From NCBI GenBank assembly GCA_964435925.1, contig CAYTBG010000080.1, positions 1 to 13,789 of the forward strand: a stretch of 13,789 bases of DNA. The letters run 5' to 3'. The notes beneath the pieces were generated by a model that saw only the letters and a list, made by a program, of their open reading frames with translations, searched no databases and was not told the origin of the DNA. Made by a program: the position numbers and the translations under genes. The DNA is from SOIV01 sp964435925 (lineage in GTDB: Bacteria > Acidobacteriota > Aminicenantia > Aminicenantales > Aminicenantaceae). Of the stretch, positions 6,497 through 13,584 are shown in pieces (within the stretch, counting starts at the first letter, position 1; each line of letters starts with the position of its first letter).

Positions 6497-7559
6497 TTCT
6501 TCCTTTCTTTTGAGGGCTACAATAATCAAACAGGAAACTTTCTAGAAGTGTCTGAGGAGTGAGAGAGGTTGTCTTCATCTTTAAATCAACCTCTTCAAGC
6601 TCAGCCAAAACTCGATTCAAATCTCTCATGGAAAATTTTTCAACTAAAGAGAAAAATTCTCTGAATTTAACCGCATAAAAGTTTCCAAATTTTTCATGGA
6701 TATGGGGCCTCAATTCCTTGAAAATCGCCTTCCTATCCAAACTTTTCTCTTTAAGCAAGAGCTTGGCCAGAAAAATATCACGAAAAAACTTGGCCATTGA
6801 ACCCAGGATATATTCAGGCTTCACTCCTTCTTTGAACAAGTTATTCAAAACGATAAGACTACGTTCAAAATCAACCTTTCCCAGGCTATCGGCAATTTCC
6901 CACTCAAAAAAAATCTTAACCCAGCCGGAAACCTGGTTGACATCATCCAATTCGATCACCTTTTTTTCGCCTACGAATGTTATAAGTTTCTCTATCTCAT
7001 TGTTCACTCTTCTCAAGTCATTCCCGGCTAGCTCCTGGAGCTTTATTTTCGCTTCATAAGCCGCTGTCTTTCCCTGAGAAAGAAATTTTTTATCCATCCA
7101 GGCAAAAAGAGCGTCCTCTTTTAAATATCTTAACTCTTTCAAGCTAACCACTGCTGAAGAAAGGGACGAAAAAAATTTGAAGAGGGAGGTATTTTTTTTT
7201 ATTTTCCCAGAGAAAACGATGACGATGACGGTCTTCGAAGGAGGAGAGGAAAAATAGTCCTTCAATATTGATTTCTCCCTGGAGGAAAGGCTTTCCTTCT
7301 TACCTTTTGGAACTTCGACGACAATTATCCGACATGGTGAGATAAAGATAGGAAGTGCTCTGGCCGAATCGATGACTTCCGCCCATGAGTTATCTTCAAG
7401 GTTGAATCTCTCCACACTGTAACCCTGAATTTCGGGAGAAATCAGGGCTTCTTTGAGTTCGTTAATAAATTCCCAGGCAGGAAAAGTCTCCTCTCCATAA
7501 AAAAAATAACAGGGGATAAGAGTCTCTTCTGTTATTCCTTTACCCTGGAAACTTGCCAC
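6471..7559 (-). CDS. holA: DNA polymerase III subunit delta
   Basis: The delta subunit of the clamp loader opens the beta sliding clamp. The 362-residue length and the N-terminal pattern CYFFYGEETFPAWEFI (17-32) fit the family, which is AAA+-like but lacks a working ATP site. A middle region with hydrophobic strands is followed by an all-helical C-terminal part (about 215-340) that includes FEWEIADSLGK and the segment PEYILGSMAKFFRD. Sequence conservation is low in this family; position downstream of leuS and lptE, a common bacterial arrangement, supports the call. The start is GTG, with AGGAG overlapping the lptE stop and only 1 base of spacing, so translation is likely coupled to lptE. The 3' end overlaps rpsT by 26 bases in convergent orientation. 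Confidence 0.9.
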   Translation of the reverse strand: MASFQGKGITEETLIPCYFFYGEETFPAWEFINELKEALISPEIQGYSVERFNLEDNSWAEVIDSARALPIFISPCRIIVVEVPKGKKESLSSREKSILKDYFSSPPSKTVIVIVFSGKIKKNTSLFKFFSSLSSAVVSLKELRYLKEDALFAWMDKKFLSQGKTAAYEAKIKLQELAGNDLRRVNNEIEKLITFVGEKKVIELDDVNQVSGWVKIFFEWEIADSLGKVDFERSLIVLNNLFKEGVKPEYILGSMAKFFRDIFLAKLLLKEKSLDRKAIFKELRPHIHEKFGNFYAVKFREFFSLVEKFSMRDLNRVLAELEEVDLKMKTTSLTPQTLLESFLFDYCSPQKKGRITWREQRD

Positions 7560-7563
7560 TCTC

Positions 7564-8073
7564 CTAAAATCCTTCTAAAATCGTGCTCACTAAACTTCTA
7601 GCGAATTTCACACCGACCTTGTCCAAAGCTTCTGATTCAACGGTCTCAAAATCTACCCCTTCTGGTATTTCGTATTCTTCCACGTATTGAAAATTTGGAT
7701 TTGAAAAGATAATTTTCTGATTAACCATGTCTTTCAGGATAATCTTGGCCACAACAGTGATGTTGTACCGGTCAGCCGTTGCCTCTTTAGAAAAAGCTAT
7801 AGGGATAACACGGAAGCCGATGATTTCCCCTATTAAGACAGCATCTGCGGACTCCATATTTCCGGTGATCTCTACTTTTCCTCTAGCTACAATCTCATCA
7901 ATGACGCTTTGGGTCAACTTCAAGTCCAGCTCAAAACGTGTGGTTAAGTTTTTGAACATGGGAATGTTCATTCTCTTTATATGGGGAGGCAGGAAGCTCC
8001 CTGTCCCCCGAAGATGGTAGCCACAATGGAGAAAGAAAAGACATACGAGAAAAAGCAAAATAATTCTTTTCAT
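7564..8073 (-). CDS. lptE: LPS-assembly lipoprotein LptE
   Basis: LptE is the outer-membrane lipoprotein that plugs the LptD barrel and helps deliver lipopolysaccharide to the cell surface. The 169-residue protein has a positively charged N-terminus, a hydrophobic stretch (4-15) and Cys17, followed directly by the family hallmark GYHLRGTG (18-25) and then LPPHIKRMNIPMFKN (28-42). The remaining residues fit the alternating strand/helix fold. The residues before Cys17 (FLH) are a poor lipobox, because His at -1 is unusual; acylation is inferred from position and family. The gene lies 20 bases after leuS and 4 bases before holA. No strong Shine-Dalgarno site is seen. Its presence is the best evidence in the window for an outer membrane with LPS. 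Confidence 0.88.
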   Translation of the reverse strand: MKRIILLFLVCLFFLHCGYHLRGTGSFLPPHIKRMNIPMFKNLTTRFELDLKLTQSVIDEIVARGKVEITGNMESADAVLIGEIIGFRVIPIAFSKEATADRYNITVVAKIILKDMVNQKIIFSNPNFQYVEEYEIPEGVDFETVESEALDKVGVKFARSLVSTILEGF

Positions 8074-8093
8074 AACAGGCTCAAAAAAAACAT

Positions 8094-10583
8094 TTACAAT
8101 ACTATGTTAACCAGTTTGTTCTTGATGTATATTATTTTTTTGACCTTTTTCTTTCCTACAATACTCTGGATTCGATTTGAACCCAGAGCCATTTCTTTTA
8201 TTTGGTCCTCAGCTAAATCTCTTTCCGCTTCAAACTTGTCCCTCAGCTTGCCGCTGACCTGAACAACAATAGTGACCTTTTCCCCGGTAGCTAGGTCCGG
8301 ATCGAAAGACGGCCAAGGAGAGTGGAAAAGAAAAGTCTCATGACCCATTCTTTCCCATAATTCTTCACAAAGATGAGGGGCAAAGGGTGAAAGAAGCAAA
8401 ACAAGACTCTCCAGGGATTCCCTCAACAGATTTTTCCCTCTAACGCTTTGACTCAACGTCTCCTTTTCTTTCTTGATCAGGTTGTAAAACTCCATTATAG
8501 AACTTATGGCTGTATTCAAATGGTATCTTTTGTCAATATCATCGCTAACTTTTCTTATCGTCTGGTGCATTTTTATTCTCAGTTTACTTGTTTTTTCCTC
8601 TATTCCTGTCTCTTCTCGAGGACTGGACCTCTGTTTAAACAGATCCAGATTTTCCTGCATTGTCGCCCAGAGACGATTCAGGAATCTGTAGCACCCATCT
8701 ATCCCTTCATCGTTCCAGATGAACTCTTTTTCCGGAGGAGAAGCGAAAAGAATGAAAAGCCTCAGCGAATCTGCCCCGTATTTTTCTACTATATCGTCAG
8801 GATCGACAACATTTCCTTTTGATTTGGACATCTTGGCTCCGTCCTTGACAACCATGCCCTGGGCAAGCAAGCGAGGAAAAGGCTCATCTATTAACGTTAA
8901 TCCAAAATCTCTGAAATATTTGCAGAAAAAACGAGCATAAATCAGATGAAGAATTGCATGTTCCACCCCCCCTATATAAAGATCAACAGGAAGCCAATAA
9001 TCGGCAGCTTGAGGGCTAAAAGGAAGCTTTTCTTCACTAGGGGAAGTATAACGAAAGAAATACCATGATGAATCAAAAAAAGTGTCCATGGTGTCTGTTT
9101 CCCTGCGTGCATCTCCTTTGCATTTGGGACATGTCGTATTGACAAAGCTTTTCACTTTTTCAAGAGGAGAACCTTCCTCTCCTTTTAATTTAACATCGAG
9201 AGGGAGTACAACTGGCAAATCTTCATACGGAACTCCGACTATTCCGCAGTTCTGGCAGTGGATAACTGGGATAGGGGTACCCCAATAGCGCTGCCTGGAA
9301 ATGCCCCAGTCCCGAATCCGATATAGTATGCTTTTTCTTCCGAATCTCTTTTCTTGCGCATGCTGGCCCATCTCCTCCATAGCTTCAAGAGAAGGCTTCT
9401 CAGAGAAAGGTCCGGAATTAACAACCACGCCATAATCTTCAAAAGACTCTTCCGGCTCTCCCTGGGGAGATTCCCCTTCAGGAACAATAACAACCTTTAT
9501 TGGCAAGGAATATTTTTTAGCAAACTCGAAATCTCTCTGATCATGGGCAGGCACAGCCATGATCGCCCCGGTTCCGTATTCCATCAAAACATAATTGGAG
9601 ATCCAAACCGGAATCGCTTCACCGCTGAAAGGATTAATGGCTTTCTTGCCTGTATCTATTCCCTCCTTTTCTACCTCTCCTGGCTCCTTCCTGAAACGGA
9701 GGTTCTTTATATTCTTATCTATCCACTTCTGTAATTTTTCTTTCTGTCTTGAATCAGCGATCAACTCCTTACTTAACGGATGTTCAGGAGAAAGCGCCAA
9801 AAATGTAGCCCCAAAGATTGTATCAATCCTCGTGGTAAATACATCTATTGATAGGGGAGTATCAGGGACAGGAAAAGTGATATAAGCTCCCGTACTCTTT
9901 CCGATCCAATTTTTTTGCATAAGAAGGACATGTTCAGGCCATTTTTCCAAAAGATCATGACCTGAAATAAGCTCTTCTGCATAATCTGTAATCTTCAAGA
10001 ACCATTGCTCCATTTCTTTCAGCTTGACGAGAGACTCGCACCGCCAGCACCGCTCCCCGATTACCTGTTCGTTCGCCAGCACGGTTTGGCATTGGGGGCA
10101 CCAATTAACCTTGCTTTTCTTACGGTAAGCCAAATCTCTTTCGAGCATCTTCAGAAAAATCCACTGGTTCCATTTATAATACTCGGGTAAACAGGTGTTT
10201 ACTTCTCTCGACCAGTCATAGCTGAAGCCTATTCTTTTCAACTGACTTCTCATATGGGCTATGTTGCTAAGAGTCCATTCTTGAGGATGCACTCCCTGAG
10301 TGATTGCGGCATTCTCCGCTGGCAGCCCGAGCGCATCCCATCCGATTGGATGGATCACGTTGAAGCCCTTCATTATCTTATAGCGGGAAATCACATCCCC
10401 GATCGTGTAATTTCGGACCTGGCCCATGTGGATGGCCCCAGAAGGGTATGGATACATTTCGAGGCAGTAATATTTTGATTTTTGGGGATCCTCACGGGAC
10501 AGAAAAACTTCTTTTTCTTCCCAAATCTTTTGCCATTTTTTCTCAATCTTCTGGAAATTGTACTCTTCTTTCATCTTTTGCAT
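8094..10583 (-). CDS. leuS: Leucyl-tRNA synthetase
   Basis: LeuRS charges tRNA-Leu and edits misactivated amino acids. The 829-residue protein has the bacterial order of domains. These are the catalytic HIGH region (PYPSGAIHMGQ, 45-55), GWDALGLPAENAA (81-93), a zinc module (Cys162, 165, 179, 182) and the CP1 editing domain with TTRIDT (250-255) and GTGAIMAVPAHDQRD (337-351). A second Cys pair set (443, 446, 485, 488), DSSWYFFRY (504-512), KMSKS (584-588), the anticodon-binding helices and the C-terminal VQVSGKLRDK region follow. Two conserved positions differ from the usual sequence: the HIGH box reads HMGQ (52-55), and the editing TTRPDT reads TTRIDT. The start at 10583 has AAGAAG immediately before it; the ATG three codons later (10574) is an alternative with more normal spacing. 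It is the first gene of the leuS-lptE-holA operon. Confidence 0.96.
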   Translation of the reverse strand: MQKMKEEYNFQKIEKKWQKIWEEKEVFLSREDPQKSKYYCLEMYPYPSGAIHMGQVRNYTIGDVISRYKIMKGFNVIHPIGWDALGLPAENAAITQGVHPQEWTLSNIAHMRSQLKRIGFSYDWSREVNTCLPEYYKWNQWIFLKMLERDLAYRKKSKVNWCPQCQTVLANEQVIGERCWRCESLVKLKEMEQWFLKITDYAEELISGHDLLEKWPEHVLLMQKNWIGKSTGAYITFPVPDTPLSIDVFTTRIDTIFGATFLALSPEHPLSKELIADSRQKEKLQKWIDKNIKNLRFRKEPGEVEKEGIDTGKKAINPFSGEAIPVWISNYVLMEYGTGAIMAVPAHDQRDFEFAKKYSLPIKVVIVPEGESPQGEPEESFEDYGVVVNSGPFSEKPSLEAMEEMGQHAQEKRFGRKSILYRIRDWGISRQRYWGTPIPVIHCQNCGIVGVPYEDLPVVLPLDVKLKGEEGSPLEKVKSFVNTTCPKCKGDARRETDTMDTFFDSSWYFFRYTSPSEEKLPFSPQAADYWLPVDLYIGGVEHAILHLIYARFFCKYFRDFGLTLIDEPFPRLLAQGMVVKDGAKMSKSKGNVVDPDDIVEKYGADSLRLFILFASPPEKEFIWNDEGIDGCYRFLNRLWATMQENLDLFKQRSSPREETGIEEKTSKLRIKMHQTIRKVSDDIDKRYHLNTAISSIMEFYNLIKKEKETLSQSVRGKNLLRESLESLVLLLSPFAPHLCEELWERMGHETFLFHSPWPSFDPDLATGEKVTIVVQVSGKLRDKFEAERDLAEDQIKEMALGSNRIQSIVGKKKVKKIIYIKNKLVNIVL

Positions 10584-10617
10584 CTTCTTAGGTTATTTTC
10601 AGAAGTTAGGACAGAAG

Positions 10618-10645
10618 AAAAACAGCCTCTTTTTTTGGCCTTTTT
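10618..10645 (-). promoter_or_regulatory. Terminator-like hairpin in the leuS leader
   Basis: On the leuS transcript, five A's and GGCC (10645-10637) can pair across a 9-base A-rich loop with GGCU (10627-10624), a bulged G and five U's (10622-10618). It lies between the predicted start of transcription (about 10658) and the leuS start codon. The shape resembles a weak intrinsic terminator and could attenuate leuS. No T-box and no usable leader peptide was found. Function is inferred only. Confidence 0.3.
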
Positions 10646-10664
10646 CTTTGAAATTCAATCATAA

Positions 10665-10693
10665 ATATTAGATTTATTGCCCCTAAAAGTCAA
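10665..10693 (-). promoter_or_regulatory. Promoter of leuS-lptE-holA
   Basis: On the minus strand, TTGACT (10693-10688), a 17-base spacer and TAATAT (10670-10665; four of six consensus bases) form a promoter with transcription expected near 10658. That gives a leader of about 75 bases before leuS. The -35 box is followed by three T's, as in the ftsY promoter. Confidence 0.6.
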
Positions 10694-10741
10694 GATAATG
10701 TAGTCAGGTCATGCGGAGTAAAATTTTGAATAGTACACGAA

Positions 10742-10791
10742 GTCAGACTTTTTGTGGGGTCAGACCTTTCAAAGTTTTCAAAGTCTGATCC
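10742..10791. repeat. GGGGTCAGAC hairpin repeat between leuS and the ABC operon
   Basis: GTCAGACT (10742-10749) is followed by GGGGTCAGACCTTT (10756-10769) and, after a 10-base loop, AAAGTCTGATCC (10780-10791), which pairs back imperfectly. The GTCAGAC core thus occurs twice in direct and once in inverted orientation within 50 bases. It sits between the two divergent promoters and codes for nothing visible. From memory, GGGGTCAGACC is another widespread dispersed repeat of the REP/IS200-associated kind; a genome search would be needed to confirm that. Confidence 0.55.
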
Positions 10792-10795
10792 TGCA

Positions 10796-10825
10796 TTGAC
10801 TTGATTATTGTTGGGAAATTATATA
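10796..10825 (+). promoter_or_regulatory. Probable promoter of the ABC importer operon
   Basis: TTGACT (10796-10801) followed after 18 bases by TATATA (10820-10825) is the best promoter candidate. Neighbouring AT-rich hexamers could serve equally well as the -10, so the exact box is uncertain. The -35 begins only 5 bases after the hairpin repeat. No cobalamin riboswitch B12 box or clear Fur site is visible before the first gene. Confidence 0.4.
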
Positions 10826-10870
10826 TTTTTCTCATTGTCTTTCTAAAAATAAAATTTCTTATCATTTAAG

Positions 10871-11665
10871 ATGGCACTTCTTGAAGTAAAAGACCTCTCT
10901 GCAGGATACGAAAACGGGTATGTTGTGGAGAATATTTCCTTTTCTCTGAAAGATGGGGAGTTCCTCTCTATTCTTGGACGAAATGGTTCAGGTAAAAGCA
11001 CATTGATAAAAGCCCTCCAGGGACTATTAAAGAATGTTTCTGGTCAAATCACGGTTGATGACGAAGATATCTTTTCTTTAAGAGCGCGGCATCTCGCCAA
11101 GAAAATTGCTTATGTTCCCCAGATATTCAGCTTCTCCTTTGAATTCAGTGTGATGGAAACTATTCTTATGGGAAGGTATATTCATCAGGGACGTCTGGGA
11201 AGCATCTCTCCCTCAGACTCCAGGATAGTGGAGGAAGTCATGAGCCTCGCCCAGATTGACCATCTAAAAGATAAAAAGATAGCTCATCTAAGCGGTGGTG
11301 AACGCCAGAGAGTTTTCATCGCTCGGGCATTAGCCCAGGACACGCCTTTTCTTTTTCTCGATGAGCCCAGTTCCCATCTGGACATAAGCTACCAGGTAGA
11401 GATTTATCAGATACTTAAGCGCCTGCAGGAAGAAAAAGGCAAAACCATCCTTTCTACCGAGCACAACATTAACCTTGTTATTCCTTATTCTCAGAGACTC
11501 ATGTTCCTAAAAGAGGGCAAAGTTAGGGCCTTGGGTGAACCAGAAAAGTTGATAACAAAGGAGAACATCAAAGAAGTTTTCGAAGCAGATGTAGAAATAA
11601 GAGAAAACATCCATTCAAAGCTCCCTGAAATATCTTTAATCCCGAGAGAAGGGGAGAAGTCGTGA
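10871..11665 (+). CDS. ABC importer ATPase, FecE/BtuD/HmuV type
   Basis: This is the ATP-hydrolysing subunit of a type II ABC importer for cobalamin, heme or ferric siderophore. The 264-residue protein has Walker A GRNGSGKST (36-44), Q-loop Gln84 (VPQIF), signature LSGGERQ (140-146), Walker B LFLDEP (161-166) and switch His198. The switch reads STEHN where THD is more usual. ARHLAKKIAYVPQ (72-84) is typical of the FecE/BtuD group. A C-terminal extension of about 25 residues follows the nucleotide-binding domain. No Shine-Dalgarno site is evident before the ATG. The stop overlaps the start of the binding-protein gene (GTGA). The substrate cannot be set from this subunit alone, so no gene symbol is given. 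Confidence 0.93.
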   Translation: MALLEVKDLSAGYENGYVVENISFSLKDGEFLSILGRNGSGKSTLIKALQGLLKNVSGQITVDDEDIFSLRARHLAKKIAYVPQIFSFSFEFSVMETILMGRYIHQGRLGSISPSDSRIVEEVMSLAQIDHLKDKKIAHLSGGERQRVFIARALAQDTPFLFLDEPSSHLDISYQVEIYQILKRLQEEKGKTILSTEHNINLVIPYSQRLMFLKEGKVRALGEPEKLITKENIKEVFEADVEIRENIHSKLPEISLIPREGEKS

Positions 11666-12570
11666 AATCGAAAAAAATGCATGCAGTTTTTCTGCTATTT
11701 TCGCTTAATGTTTTTCTCTTTGGGAGCCAGCAGAAAACGATAAAGGACGATCTGGATTTTCCCTTTGTTATAACTTCTCCTCCTCAAAGAATCATTTCCC
11801 TGGCTCCCAACATCACAGAGATTCTTTTTGATCTGGATTTAGGAGAAAAAGTTGTCGGGGTCACCCGCTATTGTGATTTCCCGGAGAAGGCCTTGAAGAA
11901 GGAAAAAATCGGGGGCATGATTGACCTTAATCTAGAAAAGATAATCGCCCTGAAACCTGATCTAATCATAGGCTTTAGTGGAAATCCTCTAAGAATCATC
12001 GAGCGTCTCAGAAGCCTCCATCTTCCTTTGTTCGTCTTAGAAATGGGAACAAATCTTGAAACGATATTTATCATTATCGAGAAAATAGGAACAATCACCC
12101 AAAAGGAAGAAAGGGCAGAATGCCTTATAGAATCTATGAAAAAGAGATACAACAAAACTCAGGCAGCACTCCGTGATGTGCAGCATGAGCCAAGAGTCTT
12201 TCTCTCTATCCATGGCACTGGTCTCTGGACCTGTGGAAAAGGAAGTTTCCTTAACGACCTTGTCGGAAAAGCCAGGGGAGTGAATATTGCCGGAAACATT
12301 ACCAGGAAATGGCTTCACTACAACCGAGAACAACTCATCCATGATAACCCTGAAGTCATCATCACCTTATCCAAATCACAAAGAGAATTCTCGAATGTCA
12401 AAGAATGGATAAAAAATGAAGCTCATCTTAAGGGAATCAAAGCCGTTGAGACAGACAGAATATATTTTCTGGATCAAAACCTCGCCACAAGGCCCGGTCC
12501 TCGCCTAATAGATGCTCTTGAAGAACTGGCTCGAATCCTCCATCCTCAATTTTTTAAGGAAGAGCGTTGA
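11662..12570 (+). CDS. Periplasmic binding protein, BtuF/FecB family
   Basis: This is the substrate-capturing component of the importer. The 302-residue protein begins with a Sec-type signal (basic KSKK, then a hydrophobic stretch at about 8-20, likely cut near residue 22). It has no lipobox Cys, so it should be a soluble periplasmic protein. The mature part opens with RIISLAPNITEILFDL (43-58) and continues with VVGVTRYCDFP (64-74), GGMIDLNLEKI (84-94) and ALKPDLII (96-103). This pattern is closest, in my judgement, to cobalamin-binding BtuF-like proteins, but iron-chelate proteins share the fold. The start is GTG at 11662, overlapping the ATPase stop, with AGGGGAG (11650-11656) 5 bases upstream. 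Its stop overlaps the permease start (TTGA). Corrinoid uptake is the favoured but unproven role. Confidence 0.9.
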   Translation: MKSKKMHAVFLLFSLNVFLFGSQQKTIKDDLDFPFVITSPPQRIISLAPNITEILFDLDLGEKVVGVTRYCDFPEKALKKEKIGGMIDLNLEKIIALKPDLIIGFSGNPLRIIERLRSLHLPLFVLEMGTNLETIFIIIEKIGTITQKEERAECLIESMKKRYNKTQAALRDVQHEPRVFLSIHGTGLWTCGKGSFLNDLVGKARGVNIAGNITRKWLHYNREQLIHDNPEVIITLSKSQREFSNVKEWIKNEAHLKGIKAVETDRIYFLDQNLATRPGPRLIDALEELARILHPQFFKEER

Positions 12571-13556
12571 AAACAAGGGCGAAAAAACTCAGACTCCTCC
12601 TTGTTCTTCTTATCCTTCTTGTTGCGGGTCTCTTGATCTCTCTTCTTGAAGGGCCTGTTGAGACGAATTTTCATGATCTAAGGAATCTTATCATCAATAA
12701 CGATAGCACATTTAGGACAATCTTCATTGACCTCAGGCTTTCCAGGGCACTTTTAGCTTTTCTTGTAGGAGCTAGCCTTTCGCTTTCCGGGGCAATCCTC
12801 CAAGGATACTTCCAAAACCCGATGGCTGGTCCGTTTGTTGTCGGCGTCTCCTCTGGAGCTTCCTTCGGGGCTGTCCTCTGTATTTATCTTGGACTAAACA
12901 TACGAATCATCGGTTTCTCTGTTCAGAGTATTTTTGCCTTTGCTTCAGGGTTTGCCATTGTCTCTCTTGTCTATCTCCTCTCCCAAAGAAAAGGCGTTTT
13001 TAAGGTTGAAACTCTGCTCCTGACAGGAATTGCCGCGGGAGCTCTTGCCTCATCTCTAACGTCCTTTATGATATTCCTAAAAGCAGACTCCTTCGAACAG
13101 GCTGTGTTCTGGCTCCTGGGAAGCTTCGCTCTTTCCGACTGGAATCAAATCACTGCTGTCGCCCCTTACTTTTTTCTTTGTTTTATCATCGCTCAGTGGC
13201 TAGCCAGGGATATGAACCTCCTGGTTTTAGGGGATGATGTAGCCCAATCATTGGGTTGTCCGGTTAATAGCGTCAGGAAAATCTTCCTGGCCATTTCCAC
13301 TTTCCTCGCTGCTTCATCTGTCTCAGTCAGCGGAATTATCGGCTTTGTCGGCCTGATTGTTCCCCATTGGATTCGTATTCTCATAGGCCCTGATCACAGA
13401 CACCTCTTCCTCTTTTCTTCTCTAACAGGAGGAATCTTTCTCCTCTACTCAGATCTTCTGGCCCGCACCGTGCTCCAGGGCGAGTTGCCTATCGGAATCA
13501 TCACCGCAATCGTGGGTGCTCCTTTCTTCATCTATCTCCTCAGCCAACGGAAATAG
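12567..13556 (+). CDS. ABC importer permease, FecCD/BtuC family
   Basis: This is the membrane channel of the importer. The 329-residue protein is very hydrophobic, consistent with the family's roughly ten helices per subunit. Family landmarks are RLSRALLAFLVGASLS (57-72), LQGYFQNPMAGPF (78-90), GVSSGASFGA (93-102), the coupling-helix region LGDDVAQSLG (221-230), and SGIIGFVGLIVPHWIR (255-270) with GPDHR (274-278). The end, LPIGIITAIVGAPFF (307-321), is also standard. The start is TTG at 12567, overlapping the binding-protein stop, with AAGGA (12556-12560) 6 bases upstream. The unusual start in a tightly coupled gene may lower its output relative to the binding protein. It is the last gene of the operon and of the window. 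Confidence 0.94.
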   Translation: MKTRAKKLRLLLVLLILLVAGLLISLLEGPVETNFHDLRNLIINNDSTFRTIFIDLRLSRALLAFLVGASLSLSGAILQGYFQNPMAGPFVVGVSSGASFGAVLCIYLGLNIRIIGFSVQSIFAFASGFAIVSLVYLLSQRKGVFKVETLLLTGIAAGALASSLTSFMIFLKADSFEQAVFWLLGSFALSDWNQITAVAPYFFLCFIIAQWLARDMNLLVLGDDVAQSLGCPVNSVRKIFLAISTFLAASSVSVSGIIGFVGLIVPHWIRILIGPDHRHLFLFSSLTGGIFLLYSDLLARTVLQGELPIGIITAIVGAPFFIYLLSQRK

Positions 13557-13584
13557 ATAAATAAGCACCTTTTTTTCCGAATTA

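Noticed and set aside
7192..7200. A run of nine T's (A's on the coding strand) in holA, a possible slippage or programmed frameshift site
   Set aside because: The frame continues normally on both sides with family-like sequence and no downstream stem or alternative frame product was evident.
7216..7231. Short ACGATG tandem repeat
   Set aside because: It encodes the alternating Val-Ile strand VIVIVF of holA and is explained by coding sequence.
9354..9734. A 126-codon open frame antisense to leuS, and similar long frames opposite ribD, murJ and holA
   Set aside because: They lie opposite strongly conserved coding sequence, lack ribosome-binding sites and show no recognisable protein motifs.
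10606..10662. An 18-codon frame before leuS ending in two Leu codons, Ser and stop, resembling a leucine leader peptide
   Set aside because: Its ATG (10662) lies 2-3 bases from the -10 box and upstream of the expected transcript start, it has no ribosome-binding site, and two Leu codons are not a strong signal.
10584..10870. Cobalamin riboswitch before the BtuF-like importer, or T-box before leuS
   Set aside because: No GCCACTG-type B12 box and no T-box core sequence is present on either strand, and the space is partly filled by a repeat and two promoters.
13548..13579. CGGAAA...TTTCCG stem at the end of the permease gene as a terminator
   Set aside because: A six-base stem with a 20-base loop that overlaps the stop codon and has its T-run inside rather than after the stem.
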